A stretch of 37,772 nt of DNA, from contig JAIKYE010000104.1 of assembly GCA_024683455.1 (NCBI GenBank), positions 1 to 37,772 on the forward strand. The letters run 5' to 3'. A program made the position numbers and the translations under genes. Every line of letters starts with the position of its first letter. Positions within the stretch are counted from its first letter, which is position 1. The notes below the pieces were generated by a model, which was not told the DNA's origin, ran no database searches, and saw only the letters and a list, made by a program, of their open reading frames with translations. The DNA is from Bacteroidaceae bacterium (GTDB taxonomy: Bacteria; Bacteroidota; Bacteroidia; Bacteroidales; Bacteroidaceae). Of the stretch, positions 26,869 to 36,496 are shown in pieces.

Positions 26869-27918
26869 ATGGCAAAAAAAGAAACAGGTGAAATGCTTGA
26901 TGAGAAGGCTGCCAAACTGAAGGCCCTTCAGGAAGCAATGTCCAAGATAGAGAAGGACTTCGGAAAGGGTTCTATCATGAAGCTTGGCGAGGAAAAGATA
27001 GATAATGTAGAGGTTATCCCCAGCGGTTCCATATCATTGGACGTCGCTTTGGGTGTAGGTGGTTATCCCAAGGGTCGAATCATAGAGATCTATGGTCCCG
27101 AGTCATCAGGTAAGACCACATTGGCTATTCATGCCATTGCCGAGGCACAGAAGGCTGGCGGTATAGCAGCATTCATCGATGCTGAGCATGCCTTCGACCG
27201 CTTCTATGCAGCCAAGTTGGGTGTAGATGTTGACAACCTGCTTATCTCTCAGCCCGATAATGGAGAGCAGGCATTGGAGATTGCCGACCAGTTGATTCGT
27301 AGTGCAGCTATTGATATCGTGGTTGTTGACTCTGTTGCAGCCCTTACTCCCAAGGCCGAGATAGAAGGTGATATGGGTGATAACAAGGTAGGTCTGCAGG
27401 CTCGTCTGATGAGTCAGGCTTTGCGTAAGCTTACCGCTACCATCAACAAGACCAACACTACCTGCATCTTCATCAACCAGTTGCGCGAGAAGATAGGCGT
27501 GATGTTTGGCAACCCCGAGACTACCACTGGTGGTAATGCCCTGAAGTTCTATGCCAGTGTTCGTCTGGATATCCGTAAGAGCTCAGCCATCAAGGACGGC
27601 GATGAAATCATCGGTAACGAGGTGAAGGTGAAGGTTGTCAAGAACAAGGTAGCTCCTCCATTCCGTCGTGCTCAGTTCGAGATTCTCTTTGGCGAGGGTA
27701 TCTGCCGTGTAGGCGAGATTGTAGATTTGGGCGTAGAGTATGGAATCCTCGAGAAGAGCGGCTCTTGGTTCAGCTACAACGGCAGCAAGTTGGCACAAGG
27801 TAAGGAAGGAGCCAAGAAAGTGCTCAAGGACAACCCCGAATTGTGCGAGGAACTCACTGCCAAGATTTATGAGGTCATTAATGCCAAGGGCGCACCCTTG
27901 GCTGCCCCAGAGGATTGA
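26869..27918 (+). CDS. recA: Recombinase A
   Basis: DNA-dependent ATPase for strand exchange and for LexA-type self-cleavage. The 349-aa length is normal. Walker A is GPESSGKT (76-83); other signatures are [30 protein letters not shown] (Walker B and L1), and the L2 region [22 protein letters not shown]. The start is 17 bp after the GH31 stop, with no promoter seen between them, so read-through from upstream or an unrecognised promoter must express it. The stop codon abuts that of the convergent xylanase gene with no spacer. Confidence 0.97.
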   Translation: MAKKETGEMLDEKAAKLKALQEAMSKIEKDFGKGSIMKLGEEKIDNVEVIPSGSISLDVALGVGGYPKGRIIEIYGPESSGKTTLAIHAIAEAQKAGGIAAFIDAEHAFDRFYAAKLGVDVDNLLISQPDNGEQALEIADQLIRSAAIDIVVVDSVAALTPKAEIEGDMGDNKVGLQARLMSQALRKLTATINKTNTTCIFINQLREKIGVMFGNPETTTGGNALKFYASVRLDIRKSSAIKDGDEIIGNEVKVKVVKNKVAPPFRRAQFEILFGEGICRVGEIVDLGVEYGILEKSGSWFSYNGSKLAQGKEGAKKVLKDNPELCEELTAKIYEVINAKGAPLAAPED

Positions 27919-30081
<2,163 letters not shown>

Positions 30082-30110
30082 TTAAAGATTAATATCAACG
30101 TTTTGTGTTG

Positions 30111-30143
30111 CAAAATTATAAAAAAACTACCAATGTATGCAAA
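30111..30143 (-). promoter_or_regulatory. Promoter of the xylanase-esterase gene
   Basis: On the minus strand, TTTG (30143-30140) and TAATTTTG (30118-30111) are 21 bp apart. The start codon is at 30069, leaving a leader of about 35 nt. Confidence 0.7.
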
Positions 30144-30192
30144 AATAATACCATATTTTTTGTTATTCTTGCAAAAAGCAGAGAATTATGGG

Positions 30193-30228
30193 TAAAAAAA
30201 GACAAGCCTGGAAAACTCCAGGCTTGTC
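30193..30228 (-). terminator. Strong rho-independent terminator (minus strand)
   Basis: GACAAGCCTGG (30201-30211) and CCAGGCTTGTC (30218-30228) form a perfect 11-bp stem with a 6-nt loop; read on the minus strand it is followed by seven or more T (30200-30193). It ends transcription of the BspA-like gene plus the small peptide gene before the xylanase promoter. Confidence 0.9.
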
Positions 30229-30272
30229 CCTCCTTAAAACAACTTAATCTTATTACCAATAAACGCTTTTCT

Positions 30273-30434
30273 TTACCACTCGTCTTCCCATGAATGTCTC
30301 CAGCGGAATTCGGGAGCTTCTGCTACGCCATCCACTTCGTTATCTCCCCCGGGTATTGTTTCAGAACCACAAATTACGCTTATGGGATTAATCTTTACTA
30401 CGACCAATTCTGGAGCAATATATATCTTTTTCAT
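30273..30434 (-). CDS. Small 53-aa peptide of Bacteroidales type, function unknown
   Basis: I translated this by hand from the minus strand. From the ATG at 30434 it gives 53 aa: MKKIYIAPELVVVKINPIS, then a middle with CGSETIPGGDNEVDG, ending in FRWRHSWEDEW before TAA. An in-frame ATG at 30446 would add MIAK. The pattern (basic start, Y-x-x-P, alternating Val/Ile, Gly/Asp/Asn centre, aromatic-acidic C-terminus) resembles unnamed short Prevotella proteins near surface-protein genes. No transmembrane segment or signal peptide is evident. It begins 20-32 bp after the BspA-like stop and ends 44 bp before the strong terminator, so it is the last cistron of that transcript. The terminator placement and intact codons support expression; function is unknown. 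Confidence 0.65.
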   Translation of the reverse strand: MKKIYIAPELVVVKINPISVICGSETIPGGDNEVDGVAEAPEFRWRHSWEDEW

Positions 30435-30465
30435 TTTCGCAATCATTTTATAGTTTCACTTCCGT

Positions 30466-32577
30466 TTACTTAACCATAATCTTCTGAACGTTACCATCGT
30501 TCTTCTTTACGATGTTCAGACCCTTGCGCAGAGACTGCAGCTTCATGCCGTTGGCATCAAAGATAGACTGAACATTGCTGATAGAACTTTGAACATTATT
30601 TATGGCTGTCTCATTGTCTTCTGTAGAGAGGTCGAATGCCTTCACCTCGTTGCTTGTTGTTGTGAAGTAAGCGCGGAAGGGATTGACGGTAATAGAGTTT
30701 GTAGCCTGACGGAACTTATCGCTGCTGATGTAGTAGCTGTTGGACAGGTTTGTTGTGATGGTCTCGCCTGCGAATGTACCAATCAGTTTCAGTGTGCCGT
30801 CACCATTTACGACGCTACCCTTAACCGTTGCATCAGAAGCAATAGCTGTCAGCATTGTACCGTTCTTCATCTCGAAGACAGCAGGAACGCCAGCCTCTAC
30901 GGTAGCTGCAGTTGTCAGGTAGAGAGTAGAGTTTTCTACCTTATTCAGTGTATAGTACTGAACATTCTCGTCGCTGCTTACTGCGAAGGGCAAGCAGATA
31001 GTACCAAACTTGTTGGTAACATTACGGCTATATGTTGCATATGTTGCAGTAATGTCCTCATCATAACCAAATGGTTCCTTGTCTGTCAGAGCGAGGTTAG
31101 CACAAACACCATCATTTACAATGTTCTGACCTGTAATACCAGAAGTAGATGCTACCTTTACAAGCAGATTCGTACCAGATGCCAGCATATCTGATGCGTC
31201 AACATCATTTTCCAAGAGATAGCCACTAAGGTCAAGATGAGTCTCTCCATTACCTACTGCAGTAGCCACTTTGTTTGCAACATCAGTCTTAGAGAGAATT
31301 TCTGCATTACGGAAACGCCAGTACATACGAGCCTCGTCAGCGCTACCTTCGTTAAAGGTATTAAATGTAACCCAACTTCCATTGTTTGAATAAGGCTTAC
31401 TTAAATTGGAACCATCATTGTATTGTATCTTAAACTTACCTGCACCAACAGCAGTTATTTTTTGCTTATATGTATTTTCTACTCTTACTGTTGGATAGTT
31501 GGTGTAGGCGCTGTTAGGATCTCCAAAATACATATGATCTGGATCGTTGCCCTGAATTAACCAGTCGTCACCATCCTTAATAAGTTTAAAATAGAACTTT
31601 AAATCCTGATTAAAATCTTTATTTAGAATACCTGAATTTTCAGGCTCTGGCTTTGGGTAAGAACACATGAATTTGCCATCATATACATTTTCTATATAAT
31701 AATAGCCTTCAGGAAGAGGATTACATTCCAAAGATATTACAGCCTCACACATGTTTCGAATTGCAGTAAAAATATCACTTGAAGATGCTTCAGGAGTAAG
31801 AGATTTTGCATTATTTACGGCATTGTTTAAAGCCGTTGTACTACTTGCAACATAATAACCAGGATCAGTTCCTACTTCATTATTAAGGATATTCTCGTTT
31901 GAGGCTATAATATCCTGCAGTTCAGCATAGGTATAATCCTTTGGGAGATCTGCTACAATATTGTAAATATTCCAATTAGTGTCTTTCTTGTACTGGGCAT
32001 ATACAGAAGGGTACACGTGTATTGTGGATGCATGAGTGTCATCAAAAGTTTCATTGTGAGATAATTCAGCTTTTGTGTCGCAAATCATATATACATCGTA
32101 TGCGCCAGAAGAACGCCAGAAAGCCCAACTCGCCAACTTGTTATCAGCAATATGTGAACCTAAAGTAATCGTTGTTAAATTAGAATTCTCTGACAACGAC
32201 TCTTGTCCTAGTGTTGTTACAGAATTAGGAATTGTGAGTTGGCTTATACCTGTCTTATGAATAGCTTTGTAATCAATAGTTACCAATCCCTCGGGTAGAG
32301 TCAAAGAAGTAATGTTCGCACTACGGAACGCATATTCACCAATTGCTGTTACATTGTATGTGACCTCATCTACTGTGATGGTGGCAGGGATAGTGATATC
32401 TCCAGTGTAAGAACTACGATTGTTTCCATCGTTCGGCTTACTGTCATTTGGATACGTGACGGTAGCGTTACTACCATTAAGTTTGTACTTAATTCCGTCG
32501 ACGGTTGCTACGTCGTCTCCCCATGATGCTATTGACAGGAATAGCAAAGAAACAAATGAAATGAAAAATTTTTTCAT
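30466..32577 (-). CDS. BspA-like leucine-rich repeat secreted protein with C-terminal sorting-type domain
   Basis: About 703 aa from the ATG at 32577 (MKKFFISFVSLLFLSIASWG signal peptide); an ATG two codons upstream is possible. Residues about 60-200 hold BspA-type LRR_5 repeats (NVTAIGEYAFRSANITSLTLP, then TGISQLTIPNSVTTLGQESL). A helical FIVAR-like stretch follows (LQDIIASNENILNNEV), then beta-rich domains (YYYIENVYDGKFMCSY). The C-terminus (IFDANGMKLQSLRKGLNIV, ending KIMVK) is the short Por-type module that ends many exported Prevotella proteins. The linker just before it, NNVQSSISNVQS, is encoded by heptamer repeats. It is probably a surface or secreted adhesin or binding protein; the ligand is unknown. 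Confidence 0.8.
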   Translation of the reverse strand: MKKFFISFVSLLFLSIASWGDDVATVDGIKYKLNGSNATVTYPNDSKPNDGNNRSSYTGDITIPATITVDEVTYNVTAIGEYAFRSANITSLTLPEGLVTIDYKAIHKTGISQLTIPNSVTTLGQESLSENSNLTTITLGSHIADNKLASWAFWRSSGAYDVYMICDTKAELSHNETFDDTHASTIHVYPSVYAQYKKDTNWNIYNIVADLPKDYTYAELQDIIASNENILNNEVGTDPGYYVASSTTALNNAVNNAKSLTPEASSSDIFTAIRNMCEAVISLECNPLPEGYYYIENVYDGKFMCSYPKPEPENSGILNKDFNQDLKFYFKLIKDGDDWLIQGNDPDHMYFGDPNSAYTNYPTVRVENTYKQKITAVGAGKFKIQYNDGSNLSKPYSNNGSWVTFNTFNEGSADEARMYWRFRNAEILSKTDVANKVATAVGNGETHLDLSGYLLENDVDASDMLASGTNLLVKVASTSGITGQNIVNDGVCANLALTDKEPFGYDEDITATYATYSRNVTNKFGTICLPFAVSSDENVQYYTLNKVENSTLYLTTAATVEAGVPAVFEMKNGTMLTAIASDATVKGSVVNGDGTLKLIGTFAGETITTNLSNSYYISSDKFRQATNSITVNPFRAYFTTTSNEVKAFDLSTEDNETAINNVQSSISNVQSIFDANGMKLQSLRKGLNIVKKNDGNVQKIMVK
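30570..30597. repeat. Heptamer array inside the BspA-like gene
   Basis: Four contiguous 7-bp units on the plus strand: GAACATT, GCTGATA, GAACTTT, GAACATT. On the coding strand these are AATGTTC-type units, the same family as the cassette in the GH31 gene. They encode the linker NVQSSISNVQ just before the C-terminal sorting-type domain. Confidence 0.7.
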
Positions 32578-32737
32578 ACACATAAATTTAAGGTTGTTAT
32601 TTTATATAAAGTTTTGCATTTTTTTGCTTTTTCTGCGTGTTTTTGCATATAATGCGGCACAAAATTGCATATTATTTTGCATAAATCAAAATTTTCTGCA
32701 TATAATTTTCACTTTTTCCCCAAATATCTTGATTTGC

Positions 32738-32773
32738 CCATTCTTCAGGTGATGACTCGTCTTTGAAGAATGG
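32738..32773. repeat. Perfect 10-bp inverted repeat upstream of dnaK
   Basis: CCATTCTTCA (32738-32747) and TGAAGAATGG (32764-32773) flank a 16-nt loop. The arm contains the CATTCTT heptamer also seen beside menG. It does not match CIRCE (TTAGCACTC-N9-GAGTGCTAA). Most of the first 20-bp direct-repeat copy (32744-32763) forms the loop. Confidence 0.65.
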
Positions 32774-32850
32774 CTGACAATGTGGCATATTTTTTGCCAT
32801 TTTGCCATTTGGCACACCCTTTGTTTCATTTCAGGTGGATACTCGTGTTG

Positions 32851-32885
32851 GTTTACCGTTTACCGTTTACTGTTTACGGTTGAGT
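32851..32885. repeat. Heptamer array (GTTTACC type) upstream of dnaK
   Basis: Five 7-bp units: GTTTACC, GTTTACC, GTTTACT, GTTTACG, GTTGAGT, ending 49 bp before the dnaK start. The inverse complement of the same units occurs at 35023-35057. Confidence 0.85.
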
Positions 32886-32934
32886 ATTGAGAGAATTTAA
32901 ATTTAGAATAAACAAATAAAAAAAAGATAAAGTT

Positions 32935-34839
32935 ATGGGAAAGATTATTGGAATTGACTTGGGTACCACTAACAGCTGTGTATCCGTTTTCGAGGGCAAT
33001 GAGCCCACAGTTATTGCTAACAGCGAGGGTAAGCGTACCACTCCCTCTATTGTAGCATTCGTAGATGGTGGTGAGCGTAAGGTAGGTGATCCTGCAAAGC
33101 GTCAGGCTATCACCAACCCTAAGAAGACCATCTTCTCTATCAAGCGTTTCATGGGTGAGACCTATGATCAGGTACAGAAGGAAATAGCACGCGTACCTTA
33201 TACAGTAGTACGCGGTGACAACAACACTCCACGTGTTGATATCGATGGCCGTCAGTACACTCCTCAGGAAATCAGCGCCATGATTCTTCAGAAGATGAAG
33301 AAGACTGCCGAGGATTACTTGGGTCAGGAGGTTACAGAGGCTGTCATCACCGTTCCTGCTTACTTCTCTGACTCTCAGCGTCAGGCTACCAAGGAGGCTG
33401 GTCAGATTGCCGGTCTGGATGTTAAGCGTATCGTGAACGAGCCCACAGCTGCCGCTCTGGCTTATGGTGTAGACAAGTCTAACAAGGATATGAAGATAGC
33501 CGTATTTGACCTTGGAGGTGGTACATTTGATATATCTATTCTAGAGTTTGGTAGCGGTGTGTTCGAGGTGCTTTCTACCAATGGTGATACTCACCTGGGT
33601 GGTGATGACTTTGACCAGGTTATAATCGACTGGATGGCTAGCGAGTTCAAGGCTGAAGAGGGTATCGATCTGAAGCAGGATCCTATGGCTCTGCAGCGTC
33701 TGAAGGAAGCAGCTGAGAAGGCAAAGATTGAACTGTCAAGTTCTACTACCACAGAGATCAACCTTCCTTACATCACTGCCGTAGGCGGTGTGCCCAAGCA
33801 CTTGGTTAAGACACTGACTCGTGCTAAGTTCGAGCAGTTGGCAGACAGCCTCATTCAGGCTTGTAAGGTTCCCTGCCAGAAGGCTATGCAGGATGCCGGT
33901 CTGAGCAACAGCGACATCGACGAGGTAATCCTCGTAGGTGGTTCCAGCCGTATCCCCGCCGTTCAGAAGTTGGTTGCCGACTTCTTCGGTAAGGAGCCCA
34001 GCAAGGGTGTTAACCCCGATGAGGTAGTTGCCGTAGGTGCTTCTATTCAGGGTGCCGTATTGGCAGGTGACAAGAGCGACATCGTTCTTCTCGACGTTAC
34101 TCCTCTGTCAATGGGTATCGAGACCATGGGTGGTGTAATGACCAAGCTGATTGATGCCAACACAACTATTCCTTGCCACAAGAGCGAGGTATTCTCTACT
34201 GCTGCCGACAACCAGACAGCCGTTACCATCCACGTTCTGCAGGGCGAGCGTCCTATGGCCAGCCAGAACAAGAGCGTAGGTCAGTTCAACCTCGAGGGTA
34301 TTGCTCCCGCACGTCGTGGTGTTCCTCAAATCGAGGTTAGCTTCGACATCGATGCCAACGGTATCCTCAAGGTAAGTGCCAAGGATAAGGCTACAGGCAA
34401 GGAGCAGGCTATCCGTATCGAGGCAAGCTCTGGTCTGAGCAAGGAGGAAATCGAGCGTATGAAGGCAGAGGCAGAGGCTAATGCTGAGAACGATAAGAAG
34501 GAGCGTGAGAAGATTGACAAGCTGAATCAGGCCGACAGTATGATCTTCCAGACAGAGAACATGCTGAAGGAGAGTGGCGACAAGATTTCTCCCGAGATCA
34601 AGAGCGAGGTTGAGGCTGCCCTTGGCAAGCTGAAGGATGCTCACAAGGCTCAGGACATCGCTGCTATCGATGCTGCTACAGCTGAGTTGAACAATGCTGC
34701 TCAGAAGATGTATCAGGCTGCTCAGCAGGCCGGTGCACAGCCCGGTCCCGATATGAACGCCGGTGCACAGGGTGGTGCCAACAACGGCGGTCAGCAGGGT
34801 CCCGATATTCAGGATGCCGACTTCGAAGAGGTGAAGTAA
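32935..34839 (+). CDS. dnaK: Chaperone protein DnaK (Hsp70)
   Basis: ATP-driven protein-folding chaperone, 634 aa, normal length. The ATPase domain begins [18 protein letters not shown] (4-21) and includes [16 protein letters not shown] and [16 protein letters not shown]. The interdomain linker [16 protein letters not shown] is followed by the substrate-binding domain and helical lid. The tail is Gly/Asn/Gln-rich and ends [13 protein letters not shown], the usual DnaK terminus. DnaJ and GrpE are not adjacent, as is common in Bacteroidetes. A strong terminator follows. Confidence 0.98.
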   Translation: MGKIIGIDLGTTNSCVSVFEGNEPTVIANSEGKRTTPSIVAFVDGGERKVGDPAKRQAITNPKKTIFSIKRFMGETYDQVQKEIARVPYTVVRGDNNTPRVDIDGRQYTPQEISAMILQKMKKTAEDYLGQEVTEAVITVPAYFSDSQRQATKEAGQIAGLDVKRIVNEPTAAALAYGVDKSNKDMKIAVFDLGGGTFDISILEFGSGVFEVLSTNGDTHLGGDDFDQVIIDWMASEFKAEEGIDLKQDPMALQRLKEAAEKAKIELSSSTTTEINLPYITAVGGVPKHLVKTLTRAKFEQLADSLIQACKVPCQKAMQDAGLSNSDIDEVILVGGSSRIPAVQKLVADFFGKEPSKGVNPDEVVAVGASIQGAVLAGDKSDIVLLDVTPLSMGIETMGGVMTKLIDANTTIPCHKSEVFSTAADNQTAVTIHVLQGERPMASQNKSVGQFNLEGIAPARRGVPQIEVSFDIDANGILKVSAKDKATGKEQAIRIEASSGLSKEEIERMKAEAEANAENDKKEREKIDKLNQADSMIFQTENMLKESGDKISPEIKSEVEAALGKLKDAHKAQDIAAIDAATAELNNAAQKMYQAAQQAGAQPGPDMNAGAQGGANNGGQQGPDIQDADFEEVK

Positions 34840-34861
34840 GTAATTACGCATAAATGATAAG

Positions 34862-34899
34862 AAAAGCGTGCAGTCAGAAATGGCTGCACGCTTTTTTTT
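34862..34899 (+). terminator. Rho-independent terminator of dnaK
   Basis: AAAAGCGTGCAGTCA (34862-34876) pairs with TGGCTGCACGCTTTT (34881-34895), with one G-U pair and a GAAA tetraloop; eight T end the element. It lies 22 bp after the stop codon. Confidence 0.92.
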
Positions 34900-34909
34900 A
34901 TATTTTTAC

Positions 34910-34940
34910 TTGCATGGAATAATAAAACCATTTACCTTTG
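34910..34940 (+). promoter_or_regulatory. Promoter of the zinc metallopeptidase gene
   Basis: TTG at 34910-34912 and TACCTTTG at 34933-34940, 20 bp apart. The predicted transcript starts near 34947, giving a leader of about 114 nt that contains a hairpin and two heptamer arrays. Confidence 0.7.
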
Positions 34941-34946
34941 CGTTTA

Positions 34947-34969
34947 GCTAAAGTCGACTAGACTTTAGC
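34947..34969. repeat. Inverted repeat at the predicted transcription start of the metallopeptidase gene
   Basis: GCTAAAGTC (34947-34955) and GACTTTAGC (34961-34969) are exact inverted copies around a 5-nt loop. The element starts about where transcription should begin, so it could be an operator or a 5'-end stabilising hairpin. Confidence 0.7.
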
Positions 34970-34971
34970 AA

Positions 34972-35057
34972 ATTGAAAATTGAAAAATGAAAATTGAAAA
35001 TTCGGTTAGCGAAACCTGAAACAGTAAACGGTAAACGGTAAATAGTAAACCAAACTA
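34972..35057. repeat. Two heptamer arrays in the metallopeptidase leader
   Basis: First block on the plus strand: ATTGAAA, ATTGAAA, AATGAAA, ATTGAAA, ATTCGGT (34972-35006). Second block: AGTAAAC, GGTAAAC, GGTAAAT, AGTAAAC, CAAACTA (35023-35057). The second block ends 3 bp before the ATG at 35061 and is the inverse complement of the GTTTAC-type arrays near menG and dnaK. Confidence 0.85.
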
Positions 35058-35060
35058 ACA

Positions 35061-35942
35061 ATGAAACTGAACGGAAGAAGAGAAAGTACCAATGTGGATG
35101 ACCGCAGAGGTATGTCGGCTGCCAAGATGGGCGGCATAGGCGGTATCGGTGGCATTATCGTTATAGCCTTGATTACATTGCTCTCGGGCGGTAGCCTGGG
35201 TGATGTCTTCAACAGTGTTGTCAGTAACCCCGAACTGCTGAACCTCAATGTCACGGAGCAGGCAGAGGGCGGACGCGAGTTTACGCAGGAGGAGCAGGAG
35301 CTGGCCAAGTTCTCTAAGCAGATTCTGGCAGGAACGGAAGATGTGTGGACAGAGGAGTTCAAGAAGTTGGGACGCACCTACGAGCCCCCTCGCATGGTGC
35401 TCTATACGGGTAGCGTCCAGACGGCTTGCGGAAACGGTCAGAGCAGCATGGGCCCATTCTATTGCTCTGCAGACCAGTGCCTGTATATCGACCTCTCCTT
35501 CTTCTCTTCCATGAAGCAGCAGCTGGGTGCCGATGGCGATTTTGCCTATGCCTATGTGATAGCTCACGAGGTGGGACACCACGTAGAATATCTGTTGGGA
35601 ACGCTGGGTAAGGCGCACGAGCAGATGTCGCGCCTCAACCAGAAGGAAGCCAACAAGGTGAGTGTCCGTCTGGAACTTTTGGCCGACTTCTATGCCGGCG
35701 TATGGGCATATCACGACAATGAGATGTTTGGCAGTCTCGAGGATGGAGACTTGGAGGAAGCCATCCGTTGTGCCCAGGTGATTGGCGACAACTACCTGCA
35801 GGAGAAGGCACGCGGCTACTCACAGCCCGAGACCTTCACCCACGGCACCAGCAAGCAGCGCATGAAGTGGCTGAAGTTGGGTCTCTCCACAGGCGACATC
35901 CGCCGCGGCAACACCTTCCAATGCAGCGACGCAGAACTGTAA
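35061..35942 (+). CDS. Neutral zinc metallopeptidase, YpfJ type
   Basis: A 293-aa membrane protein. A hydrophilic, basic N-terminus precedes a Gly/Ile-rich transmembrane segment at about 24-42 (GGIGGIGGIIVIALITLL). The catalytic domain has YVIAHEVGHHVEYLLG: HExxH with His169, Glu170 and His173, and later ELLADFYAGVWAYHD, which probably holds the third ligand. Two cysteines near FYCSADQCLYIDL are typical of the family (PF04228). The substrate and cell role of this family are not established; the domain should face the periplasm. A heptamer array stops 3 bp before the start codon. Confidence 0.92.
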   Translation: MKLNGRRESTNVDDRRGMSAAKMGGIGGIGGIIVIALITLLSGGSLGDVFNSVVSNPELLNLNVTEQAEGGREFTQEEQELAKFSKQILAGTEDVWTEEFKKLGRTYEPPRMVLYTGSVQTACGNGQSSMGPFYCSADQCLYIDLSFFSSMKQQLGADGDFAYAYVIAHEVGHHVEYLLGTLGKAHEQMSRLNQKEANKVSVRLELLADFYAGVWAYHDNEMFGSLEDGDLEEAIRCAQVIGDNYLQEKARGYSQPETFTHGTSKQRMKWLKLGLSTGDIRRGNTFQCSDAEL

Positions 35943-35991
35943 AGCTATACCCCTAACGTCTCCAGCTTGTTAACAGGAGGGAGATGAGTCA

Positions 35992-36030
35992 ACAGAAAGA
36001 GGACTGGCAGCATATAACTGTCAGTCCTCT
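35992..36030. repeat. Second copy of the 38-bp hairpin element
   Basis: This segment differs from 19338-19375 at only three or four positions. AGAGGACTG and CAGTCCTCT form a perfect 9-bp stem. It follows the metallopeptidase stop by 50 bp and precedes the convergent smalltalk gene by 20 bp. Without a direct T run it should be a poor terminator. Confidence 0.75.
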
Positions 36031-36049
36031 CCACTTTTAGTGCATGGCA

Positions 36050-36145
36050 CTAATTCATACAGCTTGTTACACCGAAGCTGGTAGCAATGGCTGTCAGTAC
36101 AGCCAGTATCGTCTGAATGACGAATTTCCACGTTTCTCTTTTCAT
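36050..36145 (-). CDS. Smalltalk-type small protein (31 aa)
   Basis: I translated this by hand from the minus strand: MKRETWKFVIQTILAVLTA, then IATSFGVTSCMN, followed by TAG. It is a single hydrophobic helix with a basic N-terminus and a terminal T-S-C motif, matching the short Bacteroides/Prevotella family that NCBI names 'smalltalk protein'. These genes usually sit next to an HU-like gene, and one lies upstream here on the same strand; the N-acetylmuramoyl-L-alanine amidase gene often found with them is absent. The Cys near the end could be a lipidation or crosslink site, but no mechanism is known. About 277 bp of repeats separate it from the HU gene. Confidence 0.85.
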   Translation of the reverse strand: MKRETWKFVIQTILAVLTAIATSFGVTSCMN

Positions 36146-36174
36146 AATCATATCGGCCTCTCCCCAGCCCTCTG

Positions 36175-36210
36175 GCCTCACCCCTAACCCCTCTCCCGTG
36201 GGAGAAGGGA
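36175..36210. repeat. Inverted copy of the 35-bp 'LTPNPSPKGEG' element
   Basis: The sequence GCCTCACCCCTAACCCCTCT and the next 16 bases are the inverse complement of the units at 36350-36496, with differences in the last third. It lies between the smalltalk start and the octamer array. Confidence 0.75.
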
Positions 36211-36253
36211 ACTATTTAGAGCAAGGCTAATGAGCTGAGGTTCTGAGGACTTT

Positions 36254-36293
36254 GTTAAACAGTTAAACAGTTAAAATGTTAAAGAGTTGATGA
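36254..36293. repeat. Octamer array (GTTAAACA type)
   Basis: Five 8-bp units: GTTAAACA, GTTAAACA, GTTAAAAT, GTTAAAGA, GTTGATGA. It lies between the smalltalk gene and the 35-bp element cluster. Confidence 0.75.
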
Positions 36294-36312
36294 ATGGGAC
36301 TCTCCCCAAGTT

Positions 36313-36496
36313 CCCCTCTCCTCGGAGAGGGGTTAGGGGAGAGGCTTTTCCCCTCGCCTTTCGGAGAGGGGTTAGGGGTGAGGCTTTTCCCCTCGCCTTT
36401 CGGAGAGGGGTTAGGGGTGAGGCTACTCATCCGAGTCACCGTTTCCACCACCGTTATCTCCCCCCTCGCCTTTCGGAGAGGGGTCGGGGGTGAGGC
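36313..36496. repeat. Cluster of four 35-bp palindromic elements, one inside the HU gene
   Basis: Units at 36313-36345 (diverged), 36350-36384, 36389-36423 and 36462-36496. The middle two are identical over CCCCTCGCCTTTCGGAGAGG and the remaining 15 bases, separated by TTTT (39-bp period). Each contains an inverted CCTC/GAGG core. The third ends at the first base of the HU stop codon; the fourth is in the HU frame and encodes LTPDPSPKGEGG. This is the dispersed element whose translation 'LTPNPSPKGEG' appears in many unrelated bacterial proteins. Confidence 0.9.

Larger units (their letters stand above)
32578..32934. other. Intergenic region between the BspA-like gene and dnaK
   Basis: These 357 bp are AT-rich near the BspA-like gene, with several TTTTGCAT-type words. 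They hold no gene that I can see. The dnaK side contains an inverted repeat (32738-32773), an imperfect direct repeat (32744-32763 and 32830-32849, 16 of 20 bases alike) and a heptamer array. I find no CIRCE element and no clear TAnnTTTG promoter for either gene; a TAAATTTA near 32899 is the closest match on the plus strand. Confidence 0.6.

Noticed and set aside
32738..32773. CIRCE heat-shock operator upstream of dnaK
   Set aside because: The inverted repeat sequence and its 16-nt loop do not match TTAGCACTC-N9-GAGTGCTAA.
34108..34851. 247-aa Leu/Ser-rich frame on the minus strand
   Set aside because: Antisense to dnaK; typical shadow of a strongly codon-biased gene.
36254..36496. Possible CRISPR array from regularly spaced repeats
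   Set aside because: The spacers are only 4 bp or irregular, repeats are palindromic dispersed elements partly in coding sequence, and no cas gene is present.
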